Assembly: GCA_013076295.1 (NCBI GenBank)
Contig: RQOL01000478.1
Location: 62,001 to 126,000 of the forward strand
Length of the DNA: 64,000 bases
Source: Sanderia malayensis
Taxonomy: Eukaryota; Cnidaria; Scyphozoa; Semaeostomeae; Pelagiidae
Reading direction: 5' to 3'
In this document: piece after piece, positions 43,656-53,991 of the stretch
How positions within the stretch are numbered: the first letter of the stretch is position 1
How the letters are laid out: each line of letters opens with the position of its first letter
Translations under genes and position numbers: made by a program
Notes under the pieces: generated by a model
The model's input: only the letters and a program-made list of their open reading frames with translations
Database searches by the model: none
Told to the model about the DNA's origin: nothing

Positions 43656-45839
43656 GTTCTGCAGGCAAGATTTATGCTTTGCCATGTTCCTTTATATTGC
43701 CTACGGGAACATGGATTTCCTTTCTCTCTGTGCAATCTGCCATAATCCTCACTCATAAGTCTATCCCACTATCTACCCGTAGATAAAGTCCCATAGAATG
43801 TCCTCTCATTAAATATCAAACAGTACCAACATGGCAGCTCTCACAAAAAGGAAAACTCAAACAACGGATGCACCTTGACGTGGTGTTTGAGCTTTTAACT
43901 GATGCATCCGGCAAATCACCTATTGTTTTCTATTATAATATTTCCTATCAATGTATCCTATCCGTATCCTCCCCATTCAAATACCAATGTCTCATATATA
44001 TATACATTACTCGCGATTATATAGAATATTCACTGTCTCTCCCTCTGCCATGCGTGTATCATATTACTATATCCCCCATTGCGCACTCTTAGCAACGCAA
44101 TGCCATCGCAAGAAATGCAAAATTCTTCACCGATTTGTGCTCTTTCTTCCAGTTCAAGTACATGAGACCACTGCACAACTTCACTCTCCACAAGATCTCA
44201 AAGTCTTCACACAGTAAACTATACCACCTTCTTATATTATAATTTCAAATTTCCTTCCACCCTTTTACAACCTCCACCGCAGAGTGAACTAACAGCGTTC
44301 ACTACAGCGTTCCCAAATGTTCCTCATATATCTCTCTTCCCACAAGTACCCCCACGTGGCACTCATAACATGACCACAAGAACATTTTACCAAATTCCTC
44401 AACAATACTATTCAACACACTACTTTACAACAACACGCCCGTTATAATACCACATCCAACTGATTTAAATTGATATCACTTTTTCTCCATGTGCTAAATT
44501 GTTTGAAATACCCACTTATACCGCTCAGACTTTGCGCTTCCAATTCTCTACAACAATCTCTCATCCCGCTACCTATTAACCAACTGAAACACGTCGCACA
44601 CGAAACTACATCCCTTATTATACACCCAAGAACACAATGATTTTCATTTCACATTTTTCATTGATAAAATTTTTATTGATAAAATTTAAAAGAATATATT
44701 TTATTTGCAGGAGGATTACATTGTTTTTCTGCTTCCCTTTTTTTCTTTTCCATTTTAGGTTTTCCATCCTTTTTGCCCTCTTCTATCTTCCTTCTTCTTT
44801 TCCTCTGCGGCAACTTCTCTCCATGTGCCCTCGAAACCACAACCACGTGCACCACCATGTCCTCTCTATAAATTACAACAACATCAATCTTTCATACATC
44901 ACGCTACCCAAACAACACAAAAACCTAACAACATCCTGATACAACATCATTTTACTTACCTAACCTCCTTCAATTTCCCCCCGCCACCATCTTCCATAAC
45001 AAAATCCACATTCTCATCACAAACCACTTTCGCTGTGATTCTTTTCTTTAAAACCCGCAATCCCAATGCACGATCCCATGCCACAAACTAAAACAAAATT
45101 CCCACAGTCTACAATACCTCTAGCAAACAGCATCAATCCATAATATCCATCACAATATCATTTCAAAATATACATTCATTCCATTAAAGTAGATCTCTTA
45201 TTACTCACGTACCTGTCGCGTATCACCGTAAACCACAACGATGATGGCCATCTTATCCTTTGCTTCCTCGCCAAAATGTTCTCAATTTATTGCGTACACT
45301 TGCTACTTAATTCCCAAAACTAAATTTCTGTACCTCACATCCACTATATTTAAATACTTCTACTTCCGCAACTTAACCGCTGATCTTGCACATTCCACTC
45401 TATTTTTAACCATTACATACATCTCACATCATTCACATGCAACCCTCTTCCTAACAACACTTACTATTTTATTTGCTTACCCCATCAATTTCAATGCTCA
45501 ATCGCAACATATTTTAATTCCCACGCAAACAACGTTTACAAAAACAACAATCACAATGCTACTGTTCCTACGAACGCACTCCCCATCACTGTTTCATTAC
45601 GCCTTCATCAACCTATCCATGACTTCAATTCTTTTTTCAAACAAATGACATCAAACACCACCCCCCTATATTTAGCACAACAACGTAATCCACACTTTCA
45701 AAACAGCTGTCTCTTGCACATTCCAACCCCTACCCAAACACATAAATACAACAAAGCAATAACCTTTTTCCAATCACAACTCTACAACCTACCAACAACA
45801 ACAATAATCTACGAAAATTTTATCCCGGATTTCTAATCG
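43656..45839 (+). other. G-poor non-coding region of Helitron 2
   Basis: The plus strand is rich in A, C and T and strikingly poor in G over more than 2 kb; for example 44,221-44,280 contains one G. The open stretches seen here (such as 45,241-45,648) probably reflect this composition, because TAG and TGA become rare. TATA-like runs occur at 43,995-44,025. The end of the interval may be an untranslated first exon of the small gene that follows (donor ATCG|GTGAGT at 45,840). Confidence 0.55.
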
Positions 45840-45980
45840 GTGAGTCTATCATTTACAATTTCTATCATTTACAATTTCATTCACCTGTAATCAGATCCTT
45901 TTCTGCTAATTCTTATCTTAACAACATTTCCCTTACAGCAAATCTAAACAAAGAACTATACTTTTCATTTACAATTTCAG
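45840..45980 (+). other. Probable 5' UTR intron of the small Helitron 2 gene
   Basis: Donor ATCG|GTGAGT and acceptor ACAATTTCAG|AT, 141 bp. The intron contains repeated ATCATTTACAATTTC pieces. It ends two bases before the ATG at 45,983. Confidence 0.5.
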
Positions 45981-45982
45981 AT

Positions 45983-46285
45983 ATGGACAGGAAAACAATA
46001 AAGTGCATTCTCGACCGCAACATCGAAATGTGCTCAGACCACATAAGAAAATCCCGCCAAGAACTAACACATGCAACAAACAACCTGCTTACAATAACCC
46101 ACTATGTACAAAAGCTACGAAGAGATGATGAATTCTTTACAGACCTAACCAAATCCCTCAAAGAAGACATCATCACAGACGAGGAGCTGCAAAAGCTTGC
46201 AAACCAAGCAAAAAAAGAGCCCCAACCAATGGACCTCAAGCATCGGCCATACACATATGTCCCAAAAAGAAACAAGAAGCACTAA
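45983..46285 (+). CDS. Small unrecognised protein of about 100 residues downstream of Helitron 2
   Basis: A clean 100-residue frame starts at ATG 45,983, two bases after a good splice acceptor, and ends at TAA 46,283-46,285. AATAAA follows at 46,292. The protein reads MDRKTIKCILDRNIEMCSDH at the start, is predicted helical and highly charged through the middle, and ends in a proline/lysine-rich tail with VPKRNKKH. I recognise no family. The intron, poly(A) signal and matching base composition indicate a real expressed gene of the Helitron 2 element rather than chance. A role as an accessory DNA-binding or partner protein is only a guess. Confidence 0.55.
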   Translation: MDRKTIKCILDRNIEMCSDHIRKSRQELTHATNNLLTITHYVQKLRRDDEFFTDLTKSLKEDIITDEELQKLANQAKKEPQPMDLKHRPYTYVPKRNKKH

Positions 46286-46384
46286 CTTTCAAATAAAACT
46301 TTTTCACAAACAAACTATATATTCTATTTTTTACCCCTTTTTTCATTTCTACACATCAACATATTTTCAATGATTTCAAATTAA

Positions 46385-47190
46385 ATTGTTTCTCTTTGCG
46401 TCTCCGACCACTCATCTTATCGCAATTTAATCTACTATATACATTACGTGTCCCACAAAGACCGACCTTATCAAAATCTCATTACCCCCCTTCACAACTC
46501 ATTACTGCGTGTGTGTCCCATGATGGGTGATCCCATCGGAACAACATCAAGATTTCAAACAGGGTTGCCAGATTGAATTCTATAAAAATCCCACATCAAA
46601 CTCTGAAAAATCCCAGAATGCAATAAACTTGCTAAAAAAATCCCGAGATATATTTTGTTGTTTTCCGATGATGTCATTCACCACCGGAACGAGATTTTTA
46701 CCTCTTGGCAATGAATTTCTACGAAATTCCTTTCAATGTTCTTCACACATTTTTTTCTTTGCGGCCCTTTTTGTCCCATTCCTATCGATGGATTCTACTT
46801 TCGGATGGTGATTGGCAAGGTGTGACTCAAATGTGCTGCTCTTAAACTATGAATTCTGTATTTTCCTGGTTGAAATGATAAAGGAAAACGCTTGTAATCA
46901 CTTCTCTAGAAATCCCGAGATCTTTCCCGAGATTTTTTGCCCAAAATTAAATCCCGAGGAAAATCCCAACAGCCCTGAATATTCCCGAGATCTCGGGATA
47001 AAATCCCGAATCTGGCAACCTTGAGTTCAAACAAAGTTGTTTTACTTTGCGTGTCCCACCACTGATCTTATCGCAAATTAACCAACTTTAATTAGAACCC
47101 ATTCCTTAACGTGTGCGCCGCCCAATCTTATCGCAAACTTAATCAACTTTAATTAGAACGGATTGCTAAACGTATCCGCCTGCGTTGATA
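46385..47190 (+). repeat. Degenerate repeat with ATCTTATCGCAA motif
   Basis: CATCTTATCGCAATTTAAT (46,413), TGATCTTATCGCAAATTAAC (47,072) and CAATCTTATCGCAAACTTAAT (47,127) are followed by ACTTTAATTAGAAC-like text and GTGTCCCAC or GTGTGCGCC. The units are 60 bp or so and are split by the MITE at 46,561. The repeat may belong to the 3' part of Helitron 2. Confidence 0.5.
46561..47016. mobile_element. hAT-type MITE with TGCCAGATT ends
   Basis: The left end CAGGGTTGCCAGATT and right end AATCTGGCAACCTTG are 15-bp inverted repeats with one mismatch. The flanks ATTTCAAA (left) and AGTTCAAA (right) form an 8-bp target duplication with one mismatch. The CAGGG tip and 8-bp duplication point to hAT. 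The interior, about 450 bp, is non-coding and repeats AATCCCGAGAT-like words, five or more times toward the right end. Exact end coordinates may be off by a few bases. Confidence 0.7.
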
Positions 47191-47452
47191 GTCAAAGCTT
47201 AATCTCTGAAAGTGTAGCAATGACACAACCTTAAAGTTCAAAATTAGTACTGAAGGCAAGGAGCATTTCAGTAAAACAGTCATTACATGGAAACGAGGTA
47301 TTACACAATTTTTCCCTTCAAGTGTGAGATGAGCTCAACAGTGTCTTTTGAAGTAAGGCAAAAAAGTGGGGGTCGTTCCTATCAAAAAAGTTATAATATG
47401 TATATGTATACACAAATACTATTTTCACAGAGCTTCAAGCTTATAAGAGCTT

Positions 47453-47606
47453 ATAAGAGTAGCTCAGCCTCGTTTTGGTTGTCGAATCAATCATTGTGTT
47501 GCACCCAGGTGTCTGCTGGATGAATAAACACTGCGAGATTCATCACTGTAGCTACGGAGGTGAATGATTTATTTTCATGTGGAAGTTGTAATATTTTCTT
47601 GTATTA
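47453..47606. repeat. Direct repeat 1 bounding the HUH/GWL region
   Basis: About 150 bp that recurs in the same orientation at 53,503-53,645. Shared text includes CGTTTTGGTTGTCG / AGTTTTGGTTGTCG, TTGCACCCAGGTGTCTGC, AATAAACACTGCGAGATTCA and AAGTTGTAATATTTTCTT. Identity is high but not perfect; copy 1 has an extra CTCAGCCTCG-like insert near 47,462. Confidence 0.75.
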
Positions 47607-50170
47607 ACTGGGTATTGAAAAGCGGTGTGAATTGTGTTTGCAGTAATTTGATCACCATATATGCCTTTATAGATGCAAGATAGACATCCAGTGCGTGCTA
47701 CAACCATAACTGAGAGGTTGTTTCAATACTATAATCAATGCAGGAGAGGAAGAGAAAGCTTTTCCCAGTTCCTGGTTGTCCTGTAATTAACAGGTATTTG
47801 CGCCAGTCACAGTCTGATGTCATGCTAAGTTTGTACTCATTGGATCAAGCATCAGAAGCTATAAATTGGCTATAAATGAGGAGCTGCTTCCCTTGTAATT
47901 GTGGAGCTCGGTTAGAGGGATTAATACTTTGAGTTGAGGATAGATTTGATGGTAGAGCGTGTGCGGAATGAGCTGTTGGAATATCCTTTAGGGTTTGCAA
48001 GTAGGAAAGGGCATTTTTTATGTGATACTACTTGTGCCCTTCTGCTTCTAACATCAACTGAAACCTGTGGGGTGAAAAAAACGGGGCATCAATTGCTGTG
48101 CTGTTTGAAAAAACAAGGATCTGTGATGGGGTATTTTCATGTTGTTTTTTTGGCAGAATGTCATTGATATTGTTGTGGTCATAGTTCATGAGGGTTAGTT
48201 GAAAGAAGTATAGAGGGTTGAATATCGAGCAGTATCCAATGGAAAGAAGTACTGGCAGTTCTTGGCCTTGACGTTTTTTACTTGAGACATGGTCCTTTGT
48301 TAGCCAAATAATGAAGGTAATGTTGTTTGATTGCGAGGTCTACTGTAGTACAGTTGGAGCATTTTGGAATTTGAGGTTTCATCAGGTTTAGGAGGCAAGA
48401 AGTTCGCTGTGACTCCAAAACAAAAAGCTATGTCTCTGTTTGAAAAGAGGGCCTACATTTCTGCCTTGCATGAGTTGAAATCAATAAGATATCGAAATGC
48501 AGCGTGCCAAGCATTGACGTCAGTGGCAAATGGGCTGTTGGTATGGAATGTCTCATTCCATTTTGAAACATAAGAACTGACATACTTCAGCAACATTCCT
48601 CTACCATCACTGGTTTGGACATCCATGGAGCAACGTAGAGATGGCAAGAGTGTGTTGATATAGGCTCTCAGGTACATTGCAAATGCATCTGCAGGATGTG
48701 CAATGTGGAGAATTTGAGATGAATGATCATCTTTGACATAAGTTTCTTTCTCTTGGACTAGTAGGGAGTTGGAAGATTTGCTACACTTTTGATGTTTTAT
48801 AACGTATCCATACAAGGGGTCAGAAGTAAAAAAGATATCTGCACGTATGGATTTGAAATTAATGGCTTTAAAGTTGGTCAACCAAACTAGCATATGTACA
48901 TGAACTGTTCCCCTGTCCTGAAACTAAAAGCGATAGAAGAAAGTGTCAACGCTTGTTGCACCTTTCATGTTGCTAAGGTTAAACAAACGTGTGTTGCAAT
49001 TTTGATCTGTTGTTCCGCAGAGGTATCCACAAATAACTTGTTCCAGGATGAAGATAAAGTGCGATGTTTCAAAGAAGGCAGTTTCTGTTGGACGAAACTT
49101 GTATTTTGAGCTTGGATCATCAAGCCAGTAAGGTGAAGTAAACGTCCATGCAGATGGGGAACAGGTGATAAAAAAAGCTGTGTGGCCCTCTTGTCCTACA
49201 ATATCAATCAGGTATCTCTGCTGACGTTGCCAAAAACCTGGTGAGAAGCTTTTCGTGCTTAAGGCATAGTAGGGTGTGCAATGAAAGAATTTTGCCTGAT
49301 TGATGGCACCAGTTACTGTTTTAAAAAGCCATCAGTCCAAAACAAATTGCAGTAACTGAAAATTCAAGCTGTAGTCTACAATAGAGCTTAACAATTTGGT
49401 TGGGAAAGAATATTTTCTACTGAATTTGTCCTGCTTGCCGTCGTACCATAATTCACACATTGTGGTGAATGGATACAGGTTGGGCCACAATGCACATTCC
49501 ACCCCAATCCATTAGAAAATGTCCATGCATTTCATAAGTATCTGTTCAGAAATCATTGTATCTCGTTGAACAACATATTCTTGGTAAGAAGACACATTGG
49601 ATGCAATTAAATAGTTGTATGCTGTTAGACAACACTTTTTGCAATTTGAATCAGTTAGAGAATCCATTTTATCTTTTACCAATAAGGGGGATATTTTAAT
49701 GGCAAATAAACAATTGCGAATGCGACAGCCAAATCTTTTTTGCTCCTTTGGTTTGAGTTCAATTTGGAAGGGACAGAGGAGTTTCAATGTCATCGTGATC
49801 CAAACAAGATAACTCCTCTGGAAAACTTTGGGGCTTTGGAACTTCATATCTGTCAGGTTCATATGGGCAAGGAAACTTCTTCGTTGTCTTGAAGTAGCGG
49901 CTATAGTTTGGCAAAAGTCTCTGTGCTGATATGGAATAACATTGCTCACACTTTTTCCATGATAAGTATTTGATCCACAAAATCAGATTGTTAATAACTT
50001 TATTATCAAAGGTACTCTCTTCAGCAACAATGGAGTCTGAAGTTTCACATTTTTTCAATAATCTGTCAGGAGGTTCTAAATATATGGCATGACGAGATTT
50101 CCAAAAAGATGTGGCATCTGTTGTATTCCACTGTTTTGAGATGATGTGCAAAAGTGTTTTCTTGGAGGTA
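47570..50170 (-). pseudogene. Divergent HUH/Y2 Rep-helicase (third Helitron-like element)
   Basis: On the minus strand, pieces in several frames assemble in order. First come CRIRNCLFAIKISPLLVKDK and WIGVECALWPNLYPFT (49.4-49.8 kb). AFFITCSPSAWTF follows at about 49.15 kb. YRF*FQDRGTVHVHMLVWL (about 48.89-48.95 kb) has HVH as the HUH motif and TAG where glutamate is expected. MDVQTSDGRGMLLKYVSSYV (about 48.6 kb) carries two tyrosines four residues apart. LITGQPGTGKSFLFLSCIDY (47,750-47,790) is Walker A of a PIF1-type helicase and TIHTAFQYPVN is motif Ia. The helicase stops there, at direct repeat 1. It differs clearly from Helitrons 1 and 2 and carries many stops. I recall this Rep type as repeated in cnidarian genomes. 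Confidence 0.65.
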
Positions 50171-51180
50171 TTTTTTAAATTACTAACAGTGAGCTATGTC
50201 TATGAAGGTTGAATTTGATATACTTTGTGAAGTGAAAATTTGTAAAAGGATTGTTTGTAGTTAAAGTAGGGAGTATATAAATATATATATGTAATCAAGA
50301 GAAAGCAATTTAATATGTTTAGCATGATTGACAGTGGATGATGGTCTTTTGTTACAAATGTGGCAATTAGAAAGAAAAAATAGACAACAAAATGTGATGA
50401 TGTAACGGAAATGGATTTCCAAAGTGGTTGACACTGAAATATTAATCTTTAAAGGAATATGGAAGAAGATATGTATAGAAGGTCACAGAATTTGGTTCTA
50501 ACCAGCCTTGTACATGTTGATGGAACTGTGGAGAGGAATAAGGAATCAGTTTGGTTATGAGTGACAGTAAGTGAATGTGTAGTTAATCTTTATAGCATAT
50601 AAATTGAGAGTTTAATGTTTTTATTCATGTGAAGTATAGGTCGTATGAAATAGAAAATTTAATTTATATAAAAAGACTGACCTATATAGATATATAGAAA
50701 TTTGTATGAAGGGCACCAGTGCGATTATATAATTCAACAATACATGCATTAGAAAAAGTAGGACAAATTTCAGAATACGGGAAGAAAAAGTAAAATAGCC
50801 TAGTCAGCAAGCTGAAGTTAGCCTCCGGCTTCTACTTGAAAACATTTTATGTTTGTATTGAGAAATGTTGTAAGTGGGATCACAGTTCTTGGACAATATA
50901 ATGGTCTTCACTGGACGGATTTAGGTAGGAAATAATAAAAAATGTTGGGCTTCTGGGCTTAGAGCAAAGTTGATAAGAATAATTTTTCATTCAAATTGAA
51001 TTCTGTATGTATTTTGGAGAATTTTGTAGTCAGCACAATTTTACACATTTGCAGGCAACAAAAAAGTTCCAAAAGCAAATGAACGAGATTTGCTGATTGA
51101 AATTTTTATTGTTCAATGAAAGTTTGAGGGAAGTTTGATAATTTTTGCATTATTGAAAAATTTTGCAAGAAATTTTTAAT
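50171..51180. other. Non-coding AT-rich gap
   Basis: No gene found. Low-GC sequence with many short poly-A/T and TATATATA runs (for example 50,278-50,290). Confidence 0.4.
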
Positions 51181-52160
51181 AACAGAGTTGCAAAAATTTT
51201 GTTCATGTTCTATTAAATTTTATCACACATATATGTTATTAGCCAAGATAATTGCATGAAAACTGCATCCCATATGCATTTGACAGCCGTGAGTGCAGAT
51301 GTGGGATCAGATTTTGCTTATCTGCTGAAAAAAAGGTTAAACTGAAAAAAAAACTGTCAGTAACTTTTTTATTCTTAAATTTAGAATGTACAAATTGGAT
51401 GCTAAAAAATAAAAAAAGCCTCTGAAATTTCAAATGAAGTACATAGAAATGTACATCAGGAAATGATGCATGTTTTGATAGGCAGTTCTTAAGATATGTT
51501 TAGGAAGGGAGCAAAGAAAAAGTGAAAAGTATTCTCACCTTTAGTTGAAATTTTTGCAAAACGGCCATGACTTTGTTTTTCTAACTTTGTTATCAATGAC
51601 AGGAGACCAAATTATTGTTCTATATGCTTGTGACGACAAGGAATTCGAATCTCCAATCAGATTTTGGATATCATTTGCCAAAAAACTTATATTGAAAAAA
51701 TTGTTGCCATAAATTTTTTTTTTAATTTGGAATATACAAATTAAAATTTGAGAATGAAACAAAAGCTCTGAGATTTCAAATGATTTACTTAGAAATGTAG
51801 AGCATCAAATGGTGCATATTTCCATTTGTATTGAGTTATGATATGTGTAGTGAGACGGAAGAAAAAATTAAAAGGTGTTAAACCATTGCCAAAAAATTTT
51901 TGAAAAATGCCCATGACTTTGATTTTGTAACTTTCTTATGAGCCACTGTAAGTAGACCAAATTATTATTCTATATGTGTAGATGTGTATAAGGTGTGTAT
52001 TTCAATAGGTATTGAGTAATGATATCTGTAGGAAGAGAGCAGAGAAACATTAAAACTTTTGAAATTTTTGCAAAATTCCAAAGACTTTGATTTTCTAACT
52101 TTTTTATGAATGATTGTCAAAGGACCAAATTAGTATTCTAGACGGTTATCACTACTGCAA
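51181..52160. repeat. Imperfect tandem repeats of about 200-370 bp
   Basis: Similar blocks recur. CCATGACTTTG-TTTTTCTAACTTTGTT (51,567), CCATGACTTTGATTTTGTAAC (51,911) and CAAAGACTTTGATTTTCTAAC (52,078) are each followed by AGACCAAATTA(T/G)TATTCTA. They are preceded by AAATTTTTGCAAAA-like text and GGTATTGAGTAATGATAT. The repeats are strongly diverged. Confidence 0.5.
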
Positions 52161-52226
52161 GTGCAGATCTGCAATGGGATGACAGGTACCATTCTCCTGG
52201 AAATATATGCATGAAAAAAACTGTGC

Positions 52227-52286
52227 TTTAAGTTGAGTTCATATTTGAACTCAACTTAAATTTGAGTTCAAATATGAACTCAAATT
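52227..52286. repeat. Two adjacent perfect hairpins
   Basis: 52,227-52,260 is a perfect 15-bp stem (TTTAAGTTGAGTTCA) with a TATT loop. Immediately next, 52,259-52,286 folds with a 12-bp stem around TTTGAGTTCA and an AATA loop. Both are built from the same TTGAGTTCA word. Confidence 0.9.
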
Positions 52287-52412
52287 CATATGAATGGAAA
52301 GAAGAGCATTTCATAATTTCATTTTTGTAATAAGTAAATATATGTATAATATTAAAGACGGGAACTGCAACATGTTAACATTGAATATTGGAACTATGTT
52401 TCATTCCTTAGT

Positions 52413-53100
52413 ATGGCATCATCACCAGCAAAAGCCACAACACAGAAGACACCAGGGGTTAGCTTTCTTCAGCATTTCCCCCAAAATTTTCTGAGACAAT
52501 ATAGTCCCGCCGAGCCATTTCCAGACAAGGAGACCACTTTTAGAAGGTTAAGGGCTGAGAATTGTGGGTGGCTGAAAATGCCCCATCTGGCCATGTCAGA
52601 GTTTGCTCAGACAATGACAGATAACATTGAAAGTCGTTGTGAGGAATTGAAAAGGTAAAGGAATGGAGTTTTTGCTGAGTCTTCAGAGGAGGGAAAATGA
52701 GCTGGTTACCACACAGAAAGAGACCAGAAAGCTTTTGAAAGAAATTATCAACCCCACAAAGGGCATGGACAGTCTGATGTTGTCTTTTGCTGAAGTTGGG
52801 GCCGTGATGTTCAGCATGGGGGTGAATTTCAAGGCGGGCAGCTTCTGATGTCCAATCCTGCAGTTTTGGCAGAGAAGTTCGATGTTTGACCAGCTCCCAA
52901 TCCCAAGTTCAAAGAGACGGGAAACACTACAGATTATGTGTGCTTGATTAACATTAACGGCACAAAGAGAAAAGGGGGGGGGGAGAAACTAGAAGATGTG
53001 TTGGCTGCATTAGATGCAGAGAGTGGATGAAGAAGTGCCGAAAAAGAAGGAGAAGAAAGCAAAAAGAAGCAAAAAGAGGAAAAAGGCAAAAAGGAAGTAA
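52413..53100 (+). pseudogene. GWL family protein, copy 2 (unrecognised)
   Basis: It starts MASSPAKATTQKTPGVSFLQ, then FPDKETTFRRLRAENCGWLK and EFAQTMTDNIESRCEELKR, stops at 52,656 and continues after a small shift with MDSLMLSFAEVGAVMFSMG and VNFKAG. Another frame carries NPAVLAEKF and LKETGNTTD-like text. A glycine run and a very lysine-rich end (53,020-53,100, KKEKKAKR-like) follow, then AATAAA-like signals near 53,137. Copy 1 at 27,085 matches it through the RRLR/RRVR-CGWL, AQTM/AETI-xxNI and MLSF-MF-GVNFK blocks and the basic tail. No known family comes to mind. It is divergently oriented to the HUH gene. Confidence 0.5.
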
Positions 53101-53502
53101 ATTAACATAAATAACAAGAAACACAATATATGATTGAATAAAGATGAAGGTTATCCATTGTTAAATTTGATTGATAAAAGAAATGTGACTTTAATTTGTA
53201 TGGGGATTTTATAGGATTACATATTGAAAATTGGAAAATATAAGATGTGTGTTTTATATACCTTCATCTCCCTCTTGCTGGTGAGCTTGTCAAAGGTAAG
53301 GAACTTTACAAGAGTATTCCATTATAGTTTTGGTGCAAGGAAAAGATTGCTATCGTTATAGACATTGATCTCTATAAATTAGAAGAAGATTATGTGAGCG
53401 ACATGTACAGGATGCAGAAATATCCTTCATGTAACAGATGGAAATGATTTTGTCACCAGTGTGTGCCATAATTAACATTTTCTAATGATAAATTTTTTTG
53501 CC
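53101..53502. other. Non-coding gap
   Basis: AT-rich 3' flank of the GWL gene without a recognisable feature. Confidence 0.35.
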
Positions 53503-53645
53503 TGTAAGAGTAGTTTTGGTTGTCGCATCAATCATTATGTTGCACCCAGGTGTCTGCAAGATGAATAAACACTGCGAGATTCATCACTGTAGCTACTGAG
53601 GTGAATGATATATTTTCATGTGAAAGTTGTAATATTTTCTTATAC
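53503..53645. repeat. Direct repeat 2 bounding the HUH/GWL region
   Basis: Second copy of the 150-bp repeat at 47,453, in the same orientation about 6.05 kb away. The sequence after it (53,646 on) does not match that after copy 1. Confidence 0.75.
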
Positions 53646-53991
53646 TCAAGCCTTATAGTTTGAGATCTTTGTAACTCTGGTCTCCTTCTGATTTTTCCAA
53701 TTTCAATTTGCTTCAAGATAGACTGTTACCATGTCCATTCCTACTCCCGCTTTCAAAGCGTCAAGCGTCTGTAGATACTTTTGAGATTTTCTCAAAGCAT
53801 TCTAAATTTACAGATTTCCCCATACTGAGCCCTTACAAATGGAACCATTAGTCAATTTAGCCTTGTACAGATATTATAAAATCAGAACCGTCACATAATG
53901 ATATTCACAAGACAAATTAACGCTGAAAGTTTCAAGGACGTATGTTTGAAGTGCGATTATTAAATATTACTTAAATTATCGAATATATATA

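Larger units (their letters stand above)
30212..46310 (+). mobile_element. Helitron 2 with nested BEL/Pao and Penelope-like insertions
   Basis: Rep-helicase coding pieces lie at 30,212-30,248, 36,258-36,942 and about 39,318-43,392, all on the plus strand. They are separated by a BEL/Pao retrotransposon and a minus-strand reverse transcriptase. Downstream, 43.4-46.3 kb has the same unusual A/C-rich, G-poor plus strand and ends with a small gene and a poly(A) signal, so I include it, by composition, in the element. The element proper without insertions would be about 8 kb. Its termini were not identified. Confidence 0.6.

Noticed and set aside
43402..43668. Minus-strand frame of repeated LLFEAVRSCAF units
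   Set aside because: It is the shadow of the 33-bp tandem repeat behind the Helitron 2 helicase.
45241..45648. 135-residue open frame
   Set aside because: It lies in the G-poor region, where TAG and TGA are rare. It has no motif and low-complexity Thr/Leu/Phe content.
47453..53645. LTR retrotransposon bounded by the 150-bp direct repeats
   Set aside because: There is no reverse transcriptase, primer site or purine tract between them; the interior holds a HUH Rep-helicase and the GWL gene on opposite strands.
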